A DNA stretch of 64,000 nt, taken from the NCBI RefSeq assembly GCF_001571285.1, contig NZ_BCTM01000024.1, positions 1 through 64,000 of the forward strand, in the 5' to 3' direction. Position numbers and translations under genes: made by a program. Within the stretch, counting starts at the first letter, position 1. Each line of letters starts with the position of its first letter. Positions 46,506 through 58,499 of the stretch are shown here, piece by piece. This DNA comes from Kluyvera cryocrescens NBRC 102467 (GTDB lineage Bacteria; Pseudomonadota; Gammaproteobacteria; Enterobacterales; Enterobacteriaceae). The notes beneath the pieces were generated by a model. The model ran no database searches. It worked only from the letters and a program-made list of their open reading frames with translations, and was not told where the DNA came from.

Positions 46506-48128
46506 TTACCTTCCCCCGCCCGTCGCCCGAATCAGCAACTCGTTAATCACCTGCTCGCTCAGCATCGCACCGCCTCGCGGGTCAAGCATCATCCGACACC
46601 ATGCCTGAGACACCGGTGGGGACGCATAGCGCAGCATCTGCGCGCCAACGCCAAAGAGATATAACTGGCTGGTGATTTCCCGCCCCTGGGCCTCGGAAAG
46701 CCTGCGTAACCTTTGCTGTAGCTGCCGCCAATGGCGATCGAAATGACGCTCCTGGCCTTTGACTTCCGCGTACTCGTCCAGCAAAAGCTCCAGCGCATCG
46801 GGCTGCTTCGCCACTACGCGCAGGACATCAAGACACATAATATTGCCCGAGCCCTCCCAGATACTGTTAACCGGCATCTCACGGAACAGCCGCGGTAGCT
46901 CGCTGTCTTCGCAGTAACCAATACCGCCCAGCACCTCCATCGCCTCAGCTACAAACGGGATCCCCGCTTTGCAAACGGCAAATTTAGCCGCCGGAGTAAA
47001 TAACCGCGCCCACAGCATCTGCTGTGATGATTGAGGCTGCCCCCAGGCACTGGCCAGGCGGAACATAAACGCCGTCTGTCCCTCTAGCTGAAGCGCCATC
47101 CTGCCCAGCACCTGTCGCATCAGCGGAAGATCCACGAGATTACGGCCAAATGCCTGACGCTGGAAGGCATGATACAGCGCCACGGAGTACGCTCGACGCA
47201 TCAGGCTATGGCTACCCAGAGCGCAGTCCACCCGCGTCATCCCACCCATTTTGAGGATCTGGCGGATACCCTCCCCCTCTTCCCCTATCGGCCAACCGAG
47301 GGCCTGCTGAAACTCTACTTCGCAACTGGCGTTGGCACGATTACCCAGTTTATCTTTCAGGCGCTCGAGGCGAATCGCGTTGCGCGTGCCATCAGGCAGC
47401 AGGCGCGGCACAAAAAAGCAGGTTAGCCCGCCGCCAGCCTGTGCCAGTACCAGATGGGCATCGCTTTGCGGCACCGAGTAGAACCATTTATGCCCGGTAA
47501 GTTGGTAGCTGCCGTCTGCCAGCCGCTCAGCGCGGGTGCTGTTGCTCAAAACATCCGAGCCACCCTGCTTTTCGGTCATCCCCATCCCAATCAGCAGTCC
47601 GCGCTTTTGTCCTCCGGTTAGCTGATGCGAGTCATAGCGATCGCTTAATAATGCCGTACGCCAGTCAGAAAATAGAGGCGGCAGGGCCTTTAGCAGCAGC
47701 GGCGTGGCGGCAAAGGTCATGGTAATCGGGCAGAGCGTTCCCGCCTCGACCTGAGCGTGCAGCATAAAACGCGCGGCGCGGGCGACAAACGCGCCATTTC
47801 GCGCCGTCTCCTCCCAGGGAAGATTATGCACGCGGTTAGCGCACAGCCCCTGCATCAGCAGGTGCCAGGCCGGGTGGAAACGCACATCATCCAGCCGTTG
47901 CCCCTGCGGGTCATAGCGAATCAATTCAGGAGGGTGTACGTTGGCGAGTCGCCCAAGTTCAAGAGATTCGGCGGTACCGAGCTGCTGGCCGATACTGGCC
48001 AGCAGCTCGGTATCCCAGCCAGCGTCATGGCGGGCCACCGCCTCACATAACGCCGTGTCCGAAAGAAATAAATTGCTGTTATTTAATGGAGTAGGTTGAT
48101 TAAAAACGGTGTGAGTTTGCCAGTGCAT
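46506..48128 (-). CDS. aidB: Acyl-CoA dehydrogenase-like protein AidB
   Basis: A flavoprotein of the acyl-CoA dehydrogenase fold, 540 residues, induced in the adaptive response to alkylation. It binds DNA and is thought to protect it or destroy alkylating agents. The FAD region shows GMGMTEKQGGSDV and HKWFYSVPQSDAHLVLAQ; the C-terminal DNA-binding domain shows WEGSGNIMCLDVLR. ATG 48128 was chosen (GGAGGGAG upstream and MHWQTHTVFNQP as in E. coli); the upstream start at 48185 adds 19 residues. Confidence 0.95.
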   Translation of the reverse strand: MHWQTHTVFNQPTPLNNSNLFLSDTALCEAVARHDAGWDTELLASIGQQLGTAESLELGRLANVHPPELIRYDPQGQRLDDVRFHPAWHLLMQGLCANRVHNLPWEETARNGAFVARAARFMLHAQVEAGTLCPITMTFAATPLLLKALPPLFSDWRTALLSDRYDSHQLTGGQKRGLLIGMGMTEKQGGSDVLSNSTRAERLADGSYQLTGHKWFYSVPQSDAHLVLAQAGGGLTCFFVPRLLPDGTRNAIRLERLKDKLGNRANASCEVEFQQALGWPIGEEGEGIRQILKMGGMTRVDCALGSHSLMRRAYSVALYHAFQRQAFGRNLVDLPLMRQVLGRMALQLEGQTAFMFRLASAWGQPQSSQQMLWARLFTPAAKFAVCKAGIPFVAEAMEVLGGIGYCEDSELPRLFREMPVNSIWEGSGNIMCLDVLRVVAKQPDALELLLDEYAEVKGQERHFDRHWRQLQQRLRRLSEAQGREITSQLYLFGVGAQMLRYASPPVSQAWCRMMLDPRGGAMLSEQVINELLIRATGGGR

Positions 48129-48188
48129 TTGTCTCCCTCCGTCAATAGGCAATATTTTAAGTATGGACGGTAGAGGGTAATACACAAT

Positions 48189-48212
48189 AAAAAGCCACCC
48201 CGAAGGATGGCT
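48189..48212 (-). terminator. rlmB terminator
   Basis: On the minus strand AGCCATCC (48212-48205) pairs with GGGTGGCT (48200-48193), one wobble, loop TTCG, then TTTTATT. Confidence 0.87.
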
Positions 48213-48238
48213 TATGATCGTGAAGCGTGACGTCGCAA

Positions 48239-48970
48239 TCAGCTGCGCTGACGTACCGCTTCAAACAGGCAAATACCGGTTGCAACCGACACGTTCAGTG
48301 ATGAAACGCTGCCAGCCATGGGAATGCTGATCAGCTCATCGCAGTGTTCACGCGTCAGACGGCGCATGCCTTCGCCTTCTGCACCCATCACCAGCGCCAT
48401 AGCGCCGGTCATTTTGCTTTGGAACAGCGTATGGGTCGCTTCGCCGGCAGTTCCGACAATCCACACGCTCTCTTCCTGCAGCATACGCATGGTGCGCGCA
48501 AGGTTAGTCACGCGGATCAGCGGAACGTTTTCCGCCGCACCACAAGCGACTTTCTTCGCCGTCGCGTTCAGCTGTGCCGAACGATCTTTTGGAACAATAA
48601 CCGCATGGACGCCCGCGGCATCCGCACTACGCAGGCAAGCGCCAAGGTTGTGCGGATCGGTAACTCCGTCCAGGATCAGCAGGAATGGCTTATCAATAGA
48701 GGCGATCAGATCCGGCAGGTCGTTTTCCTGGTACTGACGACCCGGCTTCACGCGCGCAATAATCCCTTGGTGCACAGCACCTTCGCTTTTCTCATCCAGG
48801 TACTGACGGTTCGCCAGCTGGATAACCACGCCCTGCGCTTCCAGCGCATGGATCAGCGGCATCAGGCGCTTATCGTCGCGGCCTTTCAGAATAAAGACTT
48901 CCTGAAAACGTTCAGGGGCGCGCTCCAGCAGTGCCTGCACTGCGTGGATGCCGTAAATCATTTCACTCAT
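48239..48970 (-). CDS. rlmB: 23S rRNA (guanosine-2'-O)-methyltransferase RlmB
   Basis: Methylates Gm2251 in the peptidyl-transferase loop of 23S rRNA. The 243-residue SPOUT-class protein has an N-terminal substrate-binding domain (about 1-75) and a knotted SAM domain with [30 protein letters not shown] and [18 protein letters not shown]. In the E. coli order it follows nsrR-rnr. Here a lacA remnant separates it from rnr. Confidence 0.97.
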   Translation of the reverse strand: MSEMIYGIHAVQALLERAPERFQEVFILKGRDDKRLMPLIHALEAQGVVIQLANRQYLDEKSEGAVHQGIIARVKPGRQYQENDLPDLIASIDKPFLLILDGVTDPHNLGACLRSADAAGVHAVIVPKDRSAQLNATAKKVACGAAENVPLIRVTNLARTMRMLQEESVWIVGTAGEATHTLFQSKMTGAMALVMGAEGEGMRRLTREHCDELISIPMAGSVSSLNVSVATGICLFEAVRQRS

Positions 48971-49060
48971 TAAAGATTCTCATTTTTAAGCGGGACTGGC
49001 GATATTGCGCCATTATACCCGACAAAGACGACCATTCTCATCACCGCTGGCTTTTACGCC

Positions 49061-49342
49061 TTACTCTCTGAAAGTGGCCTTATCAGCTTCGCTAATTTCA
49101 CATAACACCCGGCAAGGAACGCCAACTGCGACCACCTTAGGCGGTATAGACTTTGTCACCGCGCTGCTCGCACCACTCACGCTGTTGCGGCCAACGCTGT
49201 CGAACAGTTTTGGCAACAGCTCACGTCGACGCGTTTCCTCTGACGGACGCGTCATATTGTAATCATAAGCCAGCTCTTTCCCGGCGCAACGTTCTTCCGG
49301 TAGCCCTTCACAGTGGTCGGTATACAGTAACCCCAGATTCAT
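49061..49342 (-). pseudogene. Remnant of a LacA-type galactoside O-acetyltransferase
   Basis: A 93-residue frame that joins two ends of a LacA-like enzyme. Residues 1-52 (LLYTDHCEGLPEERCAGKEL to LFDSVGR) align with the LacA N terminus. Residues 53-93 (NSVSGASSAVTKSIPP, then VGVPCRVLCEISEADK) align with its C-terminal end. About 100 residues between, which would carry the left-handed beta-helix and the catalytic histidine, are missing in frame. Homology also seems to extend a few codons upstream of the ATG, so the original start may be lost. The product cannot be an active acetyltransferase. It sits between rnr and rlmB. Confidence 0.8.
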
Positions 49343-49400
49343 CCTTTCCCTGACGGAGATACTTATCTCCCTTTCTGTGAACGGTTCGCTGGCCTAATCA

Positions 49401-51842
49401 TTACTCGGCGACTTTTTTCTTCGCCGCACGTTTTGCTTTCGTGGCTGCCGCAATTTTCTGCGTTTTCGCCGACGGTTTTTTGGCCTTTCTCGCGTCTTTC
49501 TTAGCCGCTTTTGGCTTCGGTTTTTTCTCGCCGCGGAACGCACTGTCTGGCTCAAAATTCACTTTTTTGCCGACCTGGCGACGACGACCGTTGCCTTTCG
49601 CTGCTGGTGCTTTTTTCGCTTTCTCACGCTCCGTCTTACCGACATTACGCGGACCACGCTCGCTGGAGATCAGCGAGAAGTCAATTTTGCGCTCGTCCAT
49701 GTTGACCGCTTCGACGCGGACTTCAACGCGGTCGCCAAGGCGATAGGTCTGACCGCCAGACTCACCGATCAGGCGTTGACCAATCTGGTCAAAGCGATAG
49801 TAGTCGTTATCCAGTGAAGAAACGTGGACCAGACCGTCGATGAACAGCTCGTCCAGACGAACGAAGAAGCCAAAGCCGGTGACGCTGGCGATAACGCCTT
49901 TAAAGACATTACCCACCTGGTCCTGCATAAAGTCGCATTTTAGCCAGTCGGAGACGTCGCGCGTCGCTTCATCAGCGCGGCGTTCGGTCATCGAACAGTG
50001 CTGACCCAGTTGCAGCATCTCTTCCATTGAATAATGGTAGCCGCCGGTTTCGGTGCTGTTGCCTTTATGGCCCTGTTCTTTCGCCAGCAGATACTTAATC
50101 GCGCGGTGCAGCGAGAGGTCAGGATAACGGCGAATCGGCGAAGTGAAGTGCGCATAAGACTGCAGCGCCAGGCCGAAGTGACCACGGTTTTCCGGATCGT
50201 AAATCGCCTGCTTCATCGAACGTAGCAGCATGGTTTGCAGCATTTCCGCATCCGGCCTGTCGGCCACGGACTCCAGCAGCTCGGCGTAGTCGCGCGGCTC
50301 TGGTTTATTGCCGCCTGGCAGCTCCAGACCCAGTTCGGACAGCACGGAGCGGAAAGCGGTAATCGCTTCAGTCGTCGGCTTATCGTGGATACGGAACAGC
50401 GCTGGCTCGTTCGCTTTCTCAACAAAGCGCGCCGCCGAGATGTTCGCCAGGATCATGCACTCTTCAATCAGCTTGTGCGCATCGTTACGCTGGGTCTGTT
50501 CGATACGCTCAATACGGCGATCGGCGTTGAAGATAAACTTCGCTTCTTCGCTTTCAAACGAGATCCCACCGCGCTCGGCGCGGGCCTGATCCAGCACTTT
50601 GTAGAGGTTGTGCAACTCTTCAATGTGTTTAACCAGCGGCGCGTACTGTTCACGCAGCTCCTGGTCACCCTGTAGCATGTGCCAGACCTTGGTATAGGTC
50701 AGACGCGCATGCGAGCTCATCACCGCCTCGTAGAATTTGAAGCCGGTTAAGCGCCCTTTGGTCGAGACGGTCATTTCGCACACCATACACAGGCGGTCAA
50801 CCTGCGGGTTCAGCGAGCACAGGCCGTTAGAGAGTACTTCCGGCAGCATAGGAACAACCTGCGTTGGGAAGTAAACGGAAGTGCCGCGGTTGCGGGCCTC
50901 ACCATCCAACGGCGTCGGTGGACGAACGTAGTAACTCACGTCGGCAATCGCTACCCACAGACGCCAGCCGCCACCGCGTTTTTTCTCACAGTAAACCGCA
51001 TCATCAAAGTCGCGGGCGTCTTCACCATCGATGGTGACCAGCGGCAGATCGCGCAGATCAACACGGCCGACTTTCGCCTCTTCCGGCACCTGCTCTTTCA
51101 GCCCTGCCACTTGCGCTTCCACCGCTGGCGGCCAGACGTGAGGGATTTCATGAGTGCGCAGCGCCATCTCAACGGCCATACCGGTACCCATATTTTCGCC
51201 AAGGACTTCAACGATTTTACCGATCGCTTTCGTGCGGCGGGTTGGGCGTTGGATCAGTTCGACCACCACCACAAAGCCCATACGCGCTCCCATCACCGAT
51301 TCAGGCGGGATGAGGATATCGAAGCTCAGGCGGCTGTCGTCGGGTACCACAAAACCTACGCCCGCGTCGGTAAAGTAGCGACCGACGATCTGCGCGTTGC
51401 GCGGAACCAGGACACGAACAATACGCGCCTCGCGACGACCTTTACGGTCAGCGCCCAGCGGTTGTGCCAGCACTTCATCACCGTGCATGCACATCTTCAT
51501 CTGTTCGCTCGACAGATACAGGTCGTCTTTGCGGCCTTCCACGCGCAGGAAGCCAAAGCCATCGCGATGGCCGATAACCATGCCTTTGAGCAGGTCGAGA
51601 CGTTCCGGCAGCGCGTAGCACTGGCGGCGGGTAAAGACTAACTGCCCGTCGCGCTCCATAGCGCGCAGGCGACGACGCAGAGCTTCAATCTGCTCTTCGC
51701 CTTCAATATTCAGTTCAATGGCCAGTTCTTCACGATTTGCCGGTTTTTCGCGTTTTGTTAAGTGTTCAAGGATAAATTCCCGGCTCGGGATAGGGTTGGC
51801 GTACTTTTCTGTTTCACGTTCCAGGAAAGGATCTTTTGACAT
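49401..51842 (-). CDS. rnr: Ribonuclease R
   Basis: An 813-residue processive 3'-5' exoribonuclease of the RNB family that degrades structured RNA, helps trans-translation, and is induced in the cold. In order it has an N-terminal helix-turn-helix and two cold-shock domains (about 1-250), the RNB catalytic domain with the acid cluster [14 protein letters not shown] (about residues 272-285), an S1 domain (about 645-725), and a Lys/Ala-rich basic tail. Cotranscribed with nsrR, which ends 41 bases upstream. Confidence 0.97.
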   Translation of the reverse strand: MSKDPFLERETEKYANPIPSREFILEHLTKREKPANREELAIELNIEGEEQIEALRRRLRAMERDGQLVFTRRQCYALPERLDLLKGMVIGHRDGFGFLRVEGRKDDLYLSSEQMKMCMHGDEVLAQPLGADRKGRREARIVRVLVPRNAQIVGRYFTDAGVGFVVPDDSRLSFDILIPPESVMGARMGFVVVVELIQRPTRRTKAIGKIVEVLGENMGTGMAVEMALRTHEIPHVWPPAVEAQVAGLKEQVPEEAKVGRVDLRDLPLVTIDGEDARDFDDAVYCEKKRGGGWRLWVAIADVSYYVRPPTPLDGEARNRGTSVYFPTQVVPMLPEVLSNGLCSLNPQVDRLCMVCEMTVSTKGRLTGFKFYEAVMSSHARLTYTKVWHMLQGDQELREQYAPLVKHIEELHNLYKVLDQARAERGGISFESEEAKFIFNADRRIERIEQTQRNDAHKLIEECMILANISAARFVEKANEPALFRIHDKPTTEAITAFRSVLSELGLELPGGNKPEPRDYAELLESVADRPDAEMLQTMLLRSMKQAIYDPENRGHFGLALQSYAHFTSPIRRYPDLSLHRAIKYLLAKEQGHKGNSTETGGYHYSMEEMLQLGQHCSMTERRADEATRDVSDWLKCDFMQDQVGNVFKGVIASVTGFGFFVRLDELFIDGLVHVSSLDNDYYRFDQIGQRLIGESGGQTYRLGDRVEVRVEAVNMDERKIDFSLISSERGPRNVGKTEREKAKKAPAAKGNGRRRQVGKKVNFEPDSAFRGEKKPKPKAAKKDARKAKKPSAKTQKIAAATKAKRAAKKKVAE

Positions 51843-51883
51843 GTCGGTTCCTCCGTCATCATCGCTGCCGGCGGTAGTAATAA

Positions 51884-52309
51884 TTACTCCACCAGCAATA
51901 ATTTATAGAGCGGTTGATTCTTTTCAACCAAATCAGCCAGTGTGTAGTTATCCAGTTCCTTGAGAAAACTTTGCACGGCTTGAGAAAGTGCCTGTTTCAA
52001 ACGACAGGCCGGCGTAATATGGCAAAACTCGCTGCTGCAGTTCACCAACGTTAGGGGTTCAAGTTCACGAACCACATCTCCCACGCGAACATCTTTTGCC
52101 GGTTTGCCCAAGCGGATGCCACCGTTTTTGCCTCGCACCGCCGTGACGTATCCGGCGCGGCTTAGCTGGTTGATGATTTTAACCATATGGTTACGCGACA
52201 CGCCGTAGACCTCGGTCACCTCCGAGATACTGGTCATCTTGCCTTCCGGCAGCGACGCCATATAAATCAGCGCGCGTAATCCATAATCGGTAAAACTTGT
52301 TAACTGCAC
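51884..52309 (-). CDS. nsrR: Nitric-oxide-sensing repressor NsrR
   Basis: A 141-residue Rrf2-family regulator holding an NO-sensitive iron-sulfur cluster. A winged-helix domain ([18 protein letters not shown]) precedes the three cluster cysteines in [12 protein letters not shown] (about residues 91-102). NO destroys or nitrosylates the cluster and relieves repression. The ytfE operator at 37001-37023 is a predicted target. First gene of nsrR-rnr-rlmB. Confidence 0.97.
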   Translation of the reverse strand: MQLTSFTDYGLRALIYMASLPEGKMTSISEVTEVYGVSRNHMVKIINQLSRAGYVTAVRGKNGGIRLGKPAKDVRVGDVVRELEPLTLVNCSSEFCHITPACRLKQALSQAVQSFLKELDNYTLADLVEKNQPLYKLLLVE

Positions 52310-52442
52310 ATCAACCTCAGGGAAATGGGGAATAAAGAGTAAGTTTGCTGATATTAATTATATTGATGATAAACCAGCCAGCCTCTGAGCCGCTAATTTA
52401 TTTCATGACGGGAAGGAAAAAAGCGAGGGTATAAAGCACGAT

Positions 52443-52480
52443 TAAGCCGGATAGCAACGCCAGGCGTCTTATCCGGCTTA
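52443..52480. repeat. REP-type palindrome
   Basis: TAAGCCGGATA (52443-52453) and its exact complement (52470-52480) flank GCAACGCCAGGCGTCT. The arms GCCGGATA and CAGGCGTCTTATCCGGC are typical of enterobacterial REP elements. It lies between nsrR and purA. Confidence 0.8.
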
Positions 52481-52503
52481 CAGGGTCAGGAGACCTGACA
52501 AGC

Positions 52504-52523
52504 GCAGCGCCAGCAGGCGCTGC
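52504..52523 (-). terminator. Hairpin after purA
   Basis: GCAGCGCC (52504-52511) pairs with GGCGCTGC (52516-52523) over four bases, 15 bases beyond the purA stop. There is no long T-run, so termination is probable rather than certain. Confidence 0.55.
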
Positions 52524-52537
52524 ACCAGAGCCATGAA

Positions 52538-53839
<1,302 letters not shown>

Positions 53840-53938
53840 TCAAAATCACCGATTGCTTAAAAATGGATTCTACCATCGCTTTTTCAGATATACAGCACTT
53901 TTTAACCACAAAATCGCACAGAAATGCTGTTTTTATAA

Positions 53939-54136
53939 TCAGCCAACCGTTTTCGTCAACATGTAGTAGATGACGATACCTGCAACCACAAGACCGCCGC
54001 CAAATCGACGTAACATCGTATCGGGTAATTGGGTCATAGTAGAAATCATCTTGCGCCAGGCTTTGGGATAAAGCATCGGTCCAAGACCTTCAAGCACCAA
54101 TACCAGCGCGAGCGCCAACCAGATAGTCGAATTCAT
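53939..54136 (-). CDS. yjeT: Small DUF2065 membrane protein YjeT
   Basis: A 65-residue inner-membrane protein of DUF2065. Two hydrophobic segments (about 4-22, WLALALVLVLEGLGPML, and about 45-62, GGGLVVAGIVIYYML) flank a short basic loop. Conserved between hflC and purA in enterobacteria. Function unknown. Confidence 0.9.
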   Translation of the reverse strand: MNSTIWLALALVLVLEGLGPMLYPKAWRKMISTMTQLPDTMLRRFGGGLVVAGIVIYYMLTKTVG

Positions 54137-54224
54137 TATTCATCCCCGTGATATGCCCTGAACGCTTTGTGCGCGGATCGACAAACGTTGCCAACGCTCC
54201 AGCGACACAAATGATGGTGGGCAT

Positions 54225-54264
54225 AAAAAGAAAACCACCGGCTCCCAAGGGAGGCGGTGGTTTT
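54225..54264 (-). terminator. hflK-hflC terminator
   Basis: AAAACCACCG (54231-54240) pairs perfectly with 54255-54264, with an inner CTCCC/GGGAG. On the minus strand CTTTTTA follows. Confidence 0.9.
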
Positions 54265-54282
54265 GGTCATACATTCGCGCAA

Positions 54283-55287
54283 TTAGCGCGTCGTGGTACC
54301 CGGTGTCTTCATGTAGCGGAAGAAATCGCTATCCGGGCTCAGAACCATCACATCCTGATTGCTATCGAAGCTGGCTTCGTATGCACGCAGGCTACGGATA
54401 AAGGCGTAGAAGTCTGGATCCTGGCTAAATGCATCGGCAAACAGTTTCGCCGCTTCCGCATCACCTTCACCGCGCATAATACGACCCTGACGTTCAGCTT
54501 CTGCCAGCGTCTTCGTCACTTCATAGTCTGCGGTAGCGCGCAGTTTTTCTGCCTCTTCCTGACCCTGTGAACGGTGACGACGGGCAACAGCTTCACGCTC
54601 GGCGCGCATACGGTTGTAGATCGCTTCAGAGACCTCAGCAGGCAGGTTGATCTGCTTGATACGCACATCGACCACTTCAATGCCTAACGCCGCCATGCTG
54701 TTCGGATTAACGGTTGGCCCTTTGATGTTAGCCTGCTGCTCTACACGCTCTGCCGCTTCCGCAATGGCGTTATCCGCCGCTGGGGTCGCCACTTCATCAT
54801 CTGCGCCAGAAGAACCGGAGTTCAGCGCGTCGCGAACTTCCAGGGTCAAACGACCGCGGGAGTCGGTGACGATGTCTTTCACGTCCAGACGACCAATCTC
54901 AGAACGCAGACGGTCAGAGAATTTACGTTTCAGCAGCACTTCGGCCTGCGAGACGTCACCGCCGCCGGTGGCCAGGAAGTAACGGCTGAAATCGCTAATA
55001 CGCCACTTAATATAAGAGTCGACGATCAGGTCTTTCTTCTCTTTGGTCACGAAGCGGTCAGCCTGGTTATCCATGGTCTGGATACGGGCATCAAGCATTT
55101 TAACCGATTGAATAAACGGAACCTTAAAGTGCAGGCCCGGCTCATAAATCAACGGTTTCTTGTCGCCGTCACGCACGACGCTGCTGAACTGGAATTTAAT
55201 CCCGCGCTCGCCTTCTTTAACCACAAAAATAGAGGTGTAAAGCACTACCAGCGCGATGATGATAATCGCGATAACTGACTTACGCAT
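54283..55287 (-). CDS. hflC: FtsH modulator HflC
   Basis: A 334-residue SPFH/prohibitin-family protein with one N-terminal membrane helix (about 4-21), a periplasmic SPFH domain and a long C-terminal coiled coil. With HflK it forms a large membrane cage around the AAA protease FtsH and limits its access to substrates. Two bases separate it from hflK. A terminator follows. Confidence 0.97.
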   Translation of the reverse strand: MRKSVIAIIIIALVVLYTSIFVVKEGERGIKFQFSSVVRDGDKKPLIYEPGLHFKVPFIQSVKMLDARIQTMDNQADRFVTKEKKDLIVDSYIKWRISDFSRYFLATGGGDVSQAEVLLKRKFSDRLRSEIGRLDVKDIVTDSRGRLTLEVRDALNSGSSGADDEVATPAADNAIAEAAERVEQQANIKGPTVNPNSMAALGIEVVDVRIKQINLPAEVSEAIYNRMRAEREAVARRHRSQGQEEAEKLRATADYEVTKTLAEAERQGRIMRGEGDAEAAKLFADAFSQDPDFYAFIRSLRAYEASFDSNQDVMVLSPDSDFFRYMKTPGTTTR

Positions 55288-55289
55288 CG

Positions 55290-56549
55290 TTATTCCCCCT
55301 GACGCTGGTAATCGTTACGCTGCGCGTTAGCACGGCGTTGGTCCATGATGTTGCCCTGATTGGCAGACGACGTGTTGCTTGCGCTGCTGCTGGATGAGGA
55401 TGCAGGCGGCAGGCGCAACAGGTTATTCGCACCACTGCTATCGCTCTTTGCCGCAGGGGCAGCGTTACCGCCTTTGAGCATTTGATCCAGCGGCAGAACC
55501 ATCAGGTTGCCATTTTTGTTGTCGCTAACCAGCACTTTGCGGGTATGGCTCAACACTTTTTCCATGGTCTCGATATACAGACGCTCGCGGGTAATCTGCG
55601 GTGCGGCTTTATATTCTGGCAGGATCTTAGCGAAGCGAGCCACTTCACCCTGCGCTTCCAGCACGGTCTGGGTCTTATACGCACGCGCTTCTTCCAGAAT
55701 ACGCTGTGCCTGACCGTTCGCACGCGGCTGTACTTCGTTGGTGTACGCTTCCGCTTCACGGATGTACTGCTGCTCGTTCTCACGCGCGGCAATCGCATCA
55801 TCAAATGCGGCCTTCACCTCTTCCGGCGGACGAGCGGCCTGGAAGTTGACGTCCAGCAGGGTGATACCCATGTTGTATGGACGAATGGTCTCTTCCAGCT
55901 CGCGCTGGGTATCGCTACGAATAACGGTACGACCTTCGGTCAGGATACGGTCCATGGTGTATTTGCCGATCACGCCGCGCAGCGCGCTGTCGGTAGCCTG
56001 GCGCAGACTGTCGTCGGCGCTGGTCACGCTAAACAGATAACGCTGAGGATCGGTGATCCGGTACTGCACGTTCATTTCAACGCGCACGACGTTTTCGTCG
56101 GAGGTCAGCATCACGCCGGATGCGGCCAGTTCACGCACGGCTTCCACGTTCACCGGCGTCACTTCGTCGACAAACGTTGGTTTCCAGTTCAGACCCGGCT
56201 CAACCAGATGGCTAAACTTACCAAAACGCGTCACAACGCCGCGCTCGGCTTCTTTGATGGTATAGAAACCGCTAGCCGCCCAGATAACGACCACAGCGGC
56301 GGCAGCGATACCGACAATGCGACCGCCCATCGGCGTGCGAGGCCCCTGAGAGGAGTTGCCGGAGCCGCCTTTACCGCCCCCAAAACCGCCAAGCTTTTTG
56401 CTCAGCTTACGGAAGATATCATCCAAATCCGGCGGCCCCTGATCGCGACCGCCTTTATTTCCATTTCCCCCGGAGTTGCCGCCTTGATTATTGCTGCTCC
56501 CCCACGGGTCGCGGTCTTGTCCGTTATTACCGGGCTGATTCCACGCCAT
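55290..56549 (-). CDS. hflK: FtsH modulator HflK
   Basis: A 419-residue partner of HflC. The cytoplasmic N terminus (about 1-75) is rich in Gly, Asn and Asp, then one membrane helix (about 79-97), an SPFH domain, a coiled coil, and a Ser/Ala/Gln-rich tail. Part of the hfq-hflX-hflK-hflC series, with 156 bases between hflX and hflK. Confidence 0.97.
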   Translation of the reverse strand: MAWNQPGNNGQDRDPWGSSNNQGGNSGGNGNKGGRDQGPPDLDDIFRKLSKKLGGFGGGKGGSGNSSQGPRTPMGGRIVGIAAAAVVVIWAASGFYTIKEAERGVVTRFGKFSHLVEPGLNWKPTFVDEVTPVNVEAVRELAASGVMLTSDENVVRVEMNVQYRITDPQRYLFSVTSADDSLRQATDSALRGVIGKYTMDRILTEGRTVIRSDTQRELEETIRPYNMGITLLDVNFQAARPPEEVKAAFDDAIAARENEQQYIREAEAYTNEVQPRANGQAQRILEEARAYKTQTVLEAQGEVARFAKILPEYKAAPQITRERLYIETMEKVLSHTRKVLVSDNKNGNLMVLPLDQMLKGGNAAPAAKSDSSGANNLLRLPPASSSSSSASNTSSANQGNIMDQRRANAQRNDYQRQGE

Positions 56550-56705
56550 GTTTATGCTCCATATTTGTTATGCGGTGATATAGCTTTTCCCAGTTCAGAT
56601 CTTTTCGCTGTTAACCGCGACTCCATCCTGGTTGTCGCCGTCGCGTTGAGGCGATCTGAACCGCTGGGTGCCCAATGGGCTAATGTTTTCAGGCAAGCTG
56701 CACGG

Positions 56706-57986
56706 TCAGACGACGTAGTCTGTCAGTGTCGGTTCTTGTTTACAGAGGCGACGCCAGTCGACAATCGGCATGCGAACCTGCAATTTGACGCAGCCGTCAT
56801 CCTCCATCCACTCTTTTTCGATTGCCTGAAGCTGATAAAAGCGACTACGCAAACGCCCTTCCTTCGGAGGTAAACGCAGCGTGTGCTGCGCGACTTCGCC
56901 GGAGAGCAGTTCCGTCAACGCCTGAAAAAGAAGTGGTACCCCTACTCCGGTTTGCGCAGACAGCCACACCCGAATAGGTTTGTTCTCTTCATCTCTATCG
57001 ATACGCGGTTCAAACTCATCGAGCATATCGATTTTGTTCATCACCAGCAGAGTCGGGATCTCATGTGCATCAATCTCTTCGAGCACCGTATCAACCGCAT
57101 CGATATTTTCCTGCACGCGAACATCTGCGGCATCAATCACGTGGAGCAGCAGCGTCGCTTCGCGGGTTTCCTGCAATGTGGCTTTAAACGCCGCCACGAG
57201 GTCATGCGGCAGATGGCGAATAAAACCAACGGTATCGGCTAATACCGTTTCACCTACATCCGCAACATCAATACGACGCAGCGTCGGATCGAGGGTAGCG
57301 AACAGCTGATCGGCGGCGTAGACCTCCGCCTCAGTCAGATGGTTAAACAGCGTCGATTTCCCGGCGTTGGTGTACCCCACCAACGATACCGTCGGAACAT
57401 CGGCTTTGACGCGCGAACGGCGTCCTTGCTCACGCTGTTTGGCAACCCTTTCGATACGCGAGAGGATTTGCATAATGCGATTACGCAGCAAACGACGGTC
57501 AGTTTCGAGCTGGGTTTCACCCGGGCCACGCAAACCGATCCCGCCTTTTTGTCTTTCAAGGTGCGTCCAGCCGCGTACGAGGCGTGTCGCCAGGTGGCGC
57601 AACTGCGCGAGCTCAACCTGCAGCTTACCTTCATGGGTACGTGCGCGTTGGGCAAAAATATCTAAAATTAGACCTGTGCGATCAATCACCCGGCATTCAC
57701 ACAAACGCTCGAGGTTACGTTCCTGCGCGGGGCTAAGTGCATGATCAAACAGCACAACGGAAGCGCCTGTCGCTTTTACGGCTTCCGCAATTTCGACAGC
57801 CTTACCTTCACCAACAAAATACTTTGGGTGCGGGGCTTTACGGCTACCGGTAATCACCTGCATTGCTTCGACACCAGCGGAAGAGACCAGGGATTCAAAC
57901 TCCTGAAGGTCTTCCATATCTTTGTCTTGCGTAAAATAGATGTGTACCAGCACCGCCTGCTCACCGGCGTCATAACGGTCAAACAA
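56706..57986 (-). CDS. hflX: Ribosome-rescue GTPase HflX
   Basis: A 426-residue GTPase that splits or rescues stalled 70S ribosomes after heat shock. The N-terminal HflX domain (about 1-185) includes the glycine-rich [14 protein letters not shown]. The G domain has G1 [10 protein letters not shown]3 DTVGFI and G4 NKID. It lies 75 bases after hfq, with a hairpin between. Confidence 0.97.
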   Translation of the reverse strand: MFDRYDAGEQAVLVHIYFTQDKDMEDLQEFESLVSSAGVEAMQVITGSRKAPHPKYFVGEGKAVEIAEAVKATGASVVLFDHALSPAQERNLERLCECRVIDRTGLILDIFAQRARTHEGKLQVELAQLRHLATRLVRGWTHLERQKGGIGLRGPGETQLETDRRLLRNRIMQILSRIERVAKQREQGRRSRVKADVPTVSLVGYTNAGKSTLFNHLTEAEVYAADQLFATLDPTLRRIDVADVGETVLADTVGFIRHLPHDLVAAFKATLQETREATLLLHVIDAADVRVQENIDAVDTVLEEIDAHEIPTLLVMNKIDMLDEFEPRIDRDEENKPIRVWLSAQTGVGVPLLFQALTELLSGEVAQHTLRLPPKEGRLRSRFYQLQAIEKEWMEDDGCVKLQVRMPIVDWRRLCKQEPTLTDYVV

Positions 57987-58011
57987 GCGTTATATCTCCT
58001 GAAATACCAGC

Positions 58012-58037
58012 GGGGAACCTCAATGATTCGGCTCCCC
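58012..58037 (-). terminator. Weak hairpin between hfq and hflX
   Basis: GGGGAACC (58012-58019) pairs with GGCTCCCC (58030-58037), one wobble, 10-base loop. It has no T-run, and may partly limit read-through from hfq into hflX. Confidence 0.45.
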
Positions 58038-58061
58038 GACATGGATTAACAGCCATCAACC

Positions 58062-58379
<318 letters not shown>

Positions 58380-58499
58380 TTATATGCTTATTTGTACTTA
58401 TACACTTCGTCTTCCAGGCCACGAAGCCGCAACCTGTTCGATTTGCGTATGAACCTTACGATTCGAAAATTGCGCACGATACGACTCAATTGTACACAT

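Noticed and set aside
55482-56873. 463-residue plus-strand ORF opposite hflK
   Set aside because: It is a shadow frame of hflK, a certain gene, and lacks any recognisable domain or start site.
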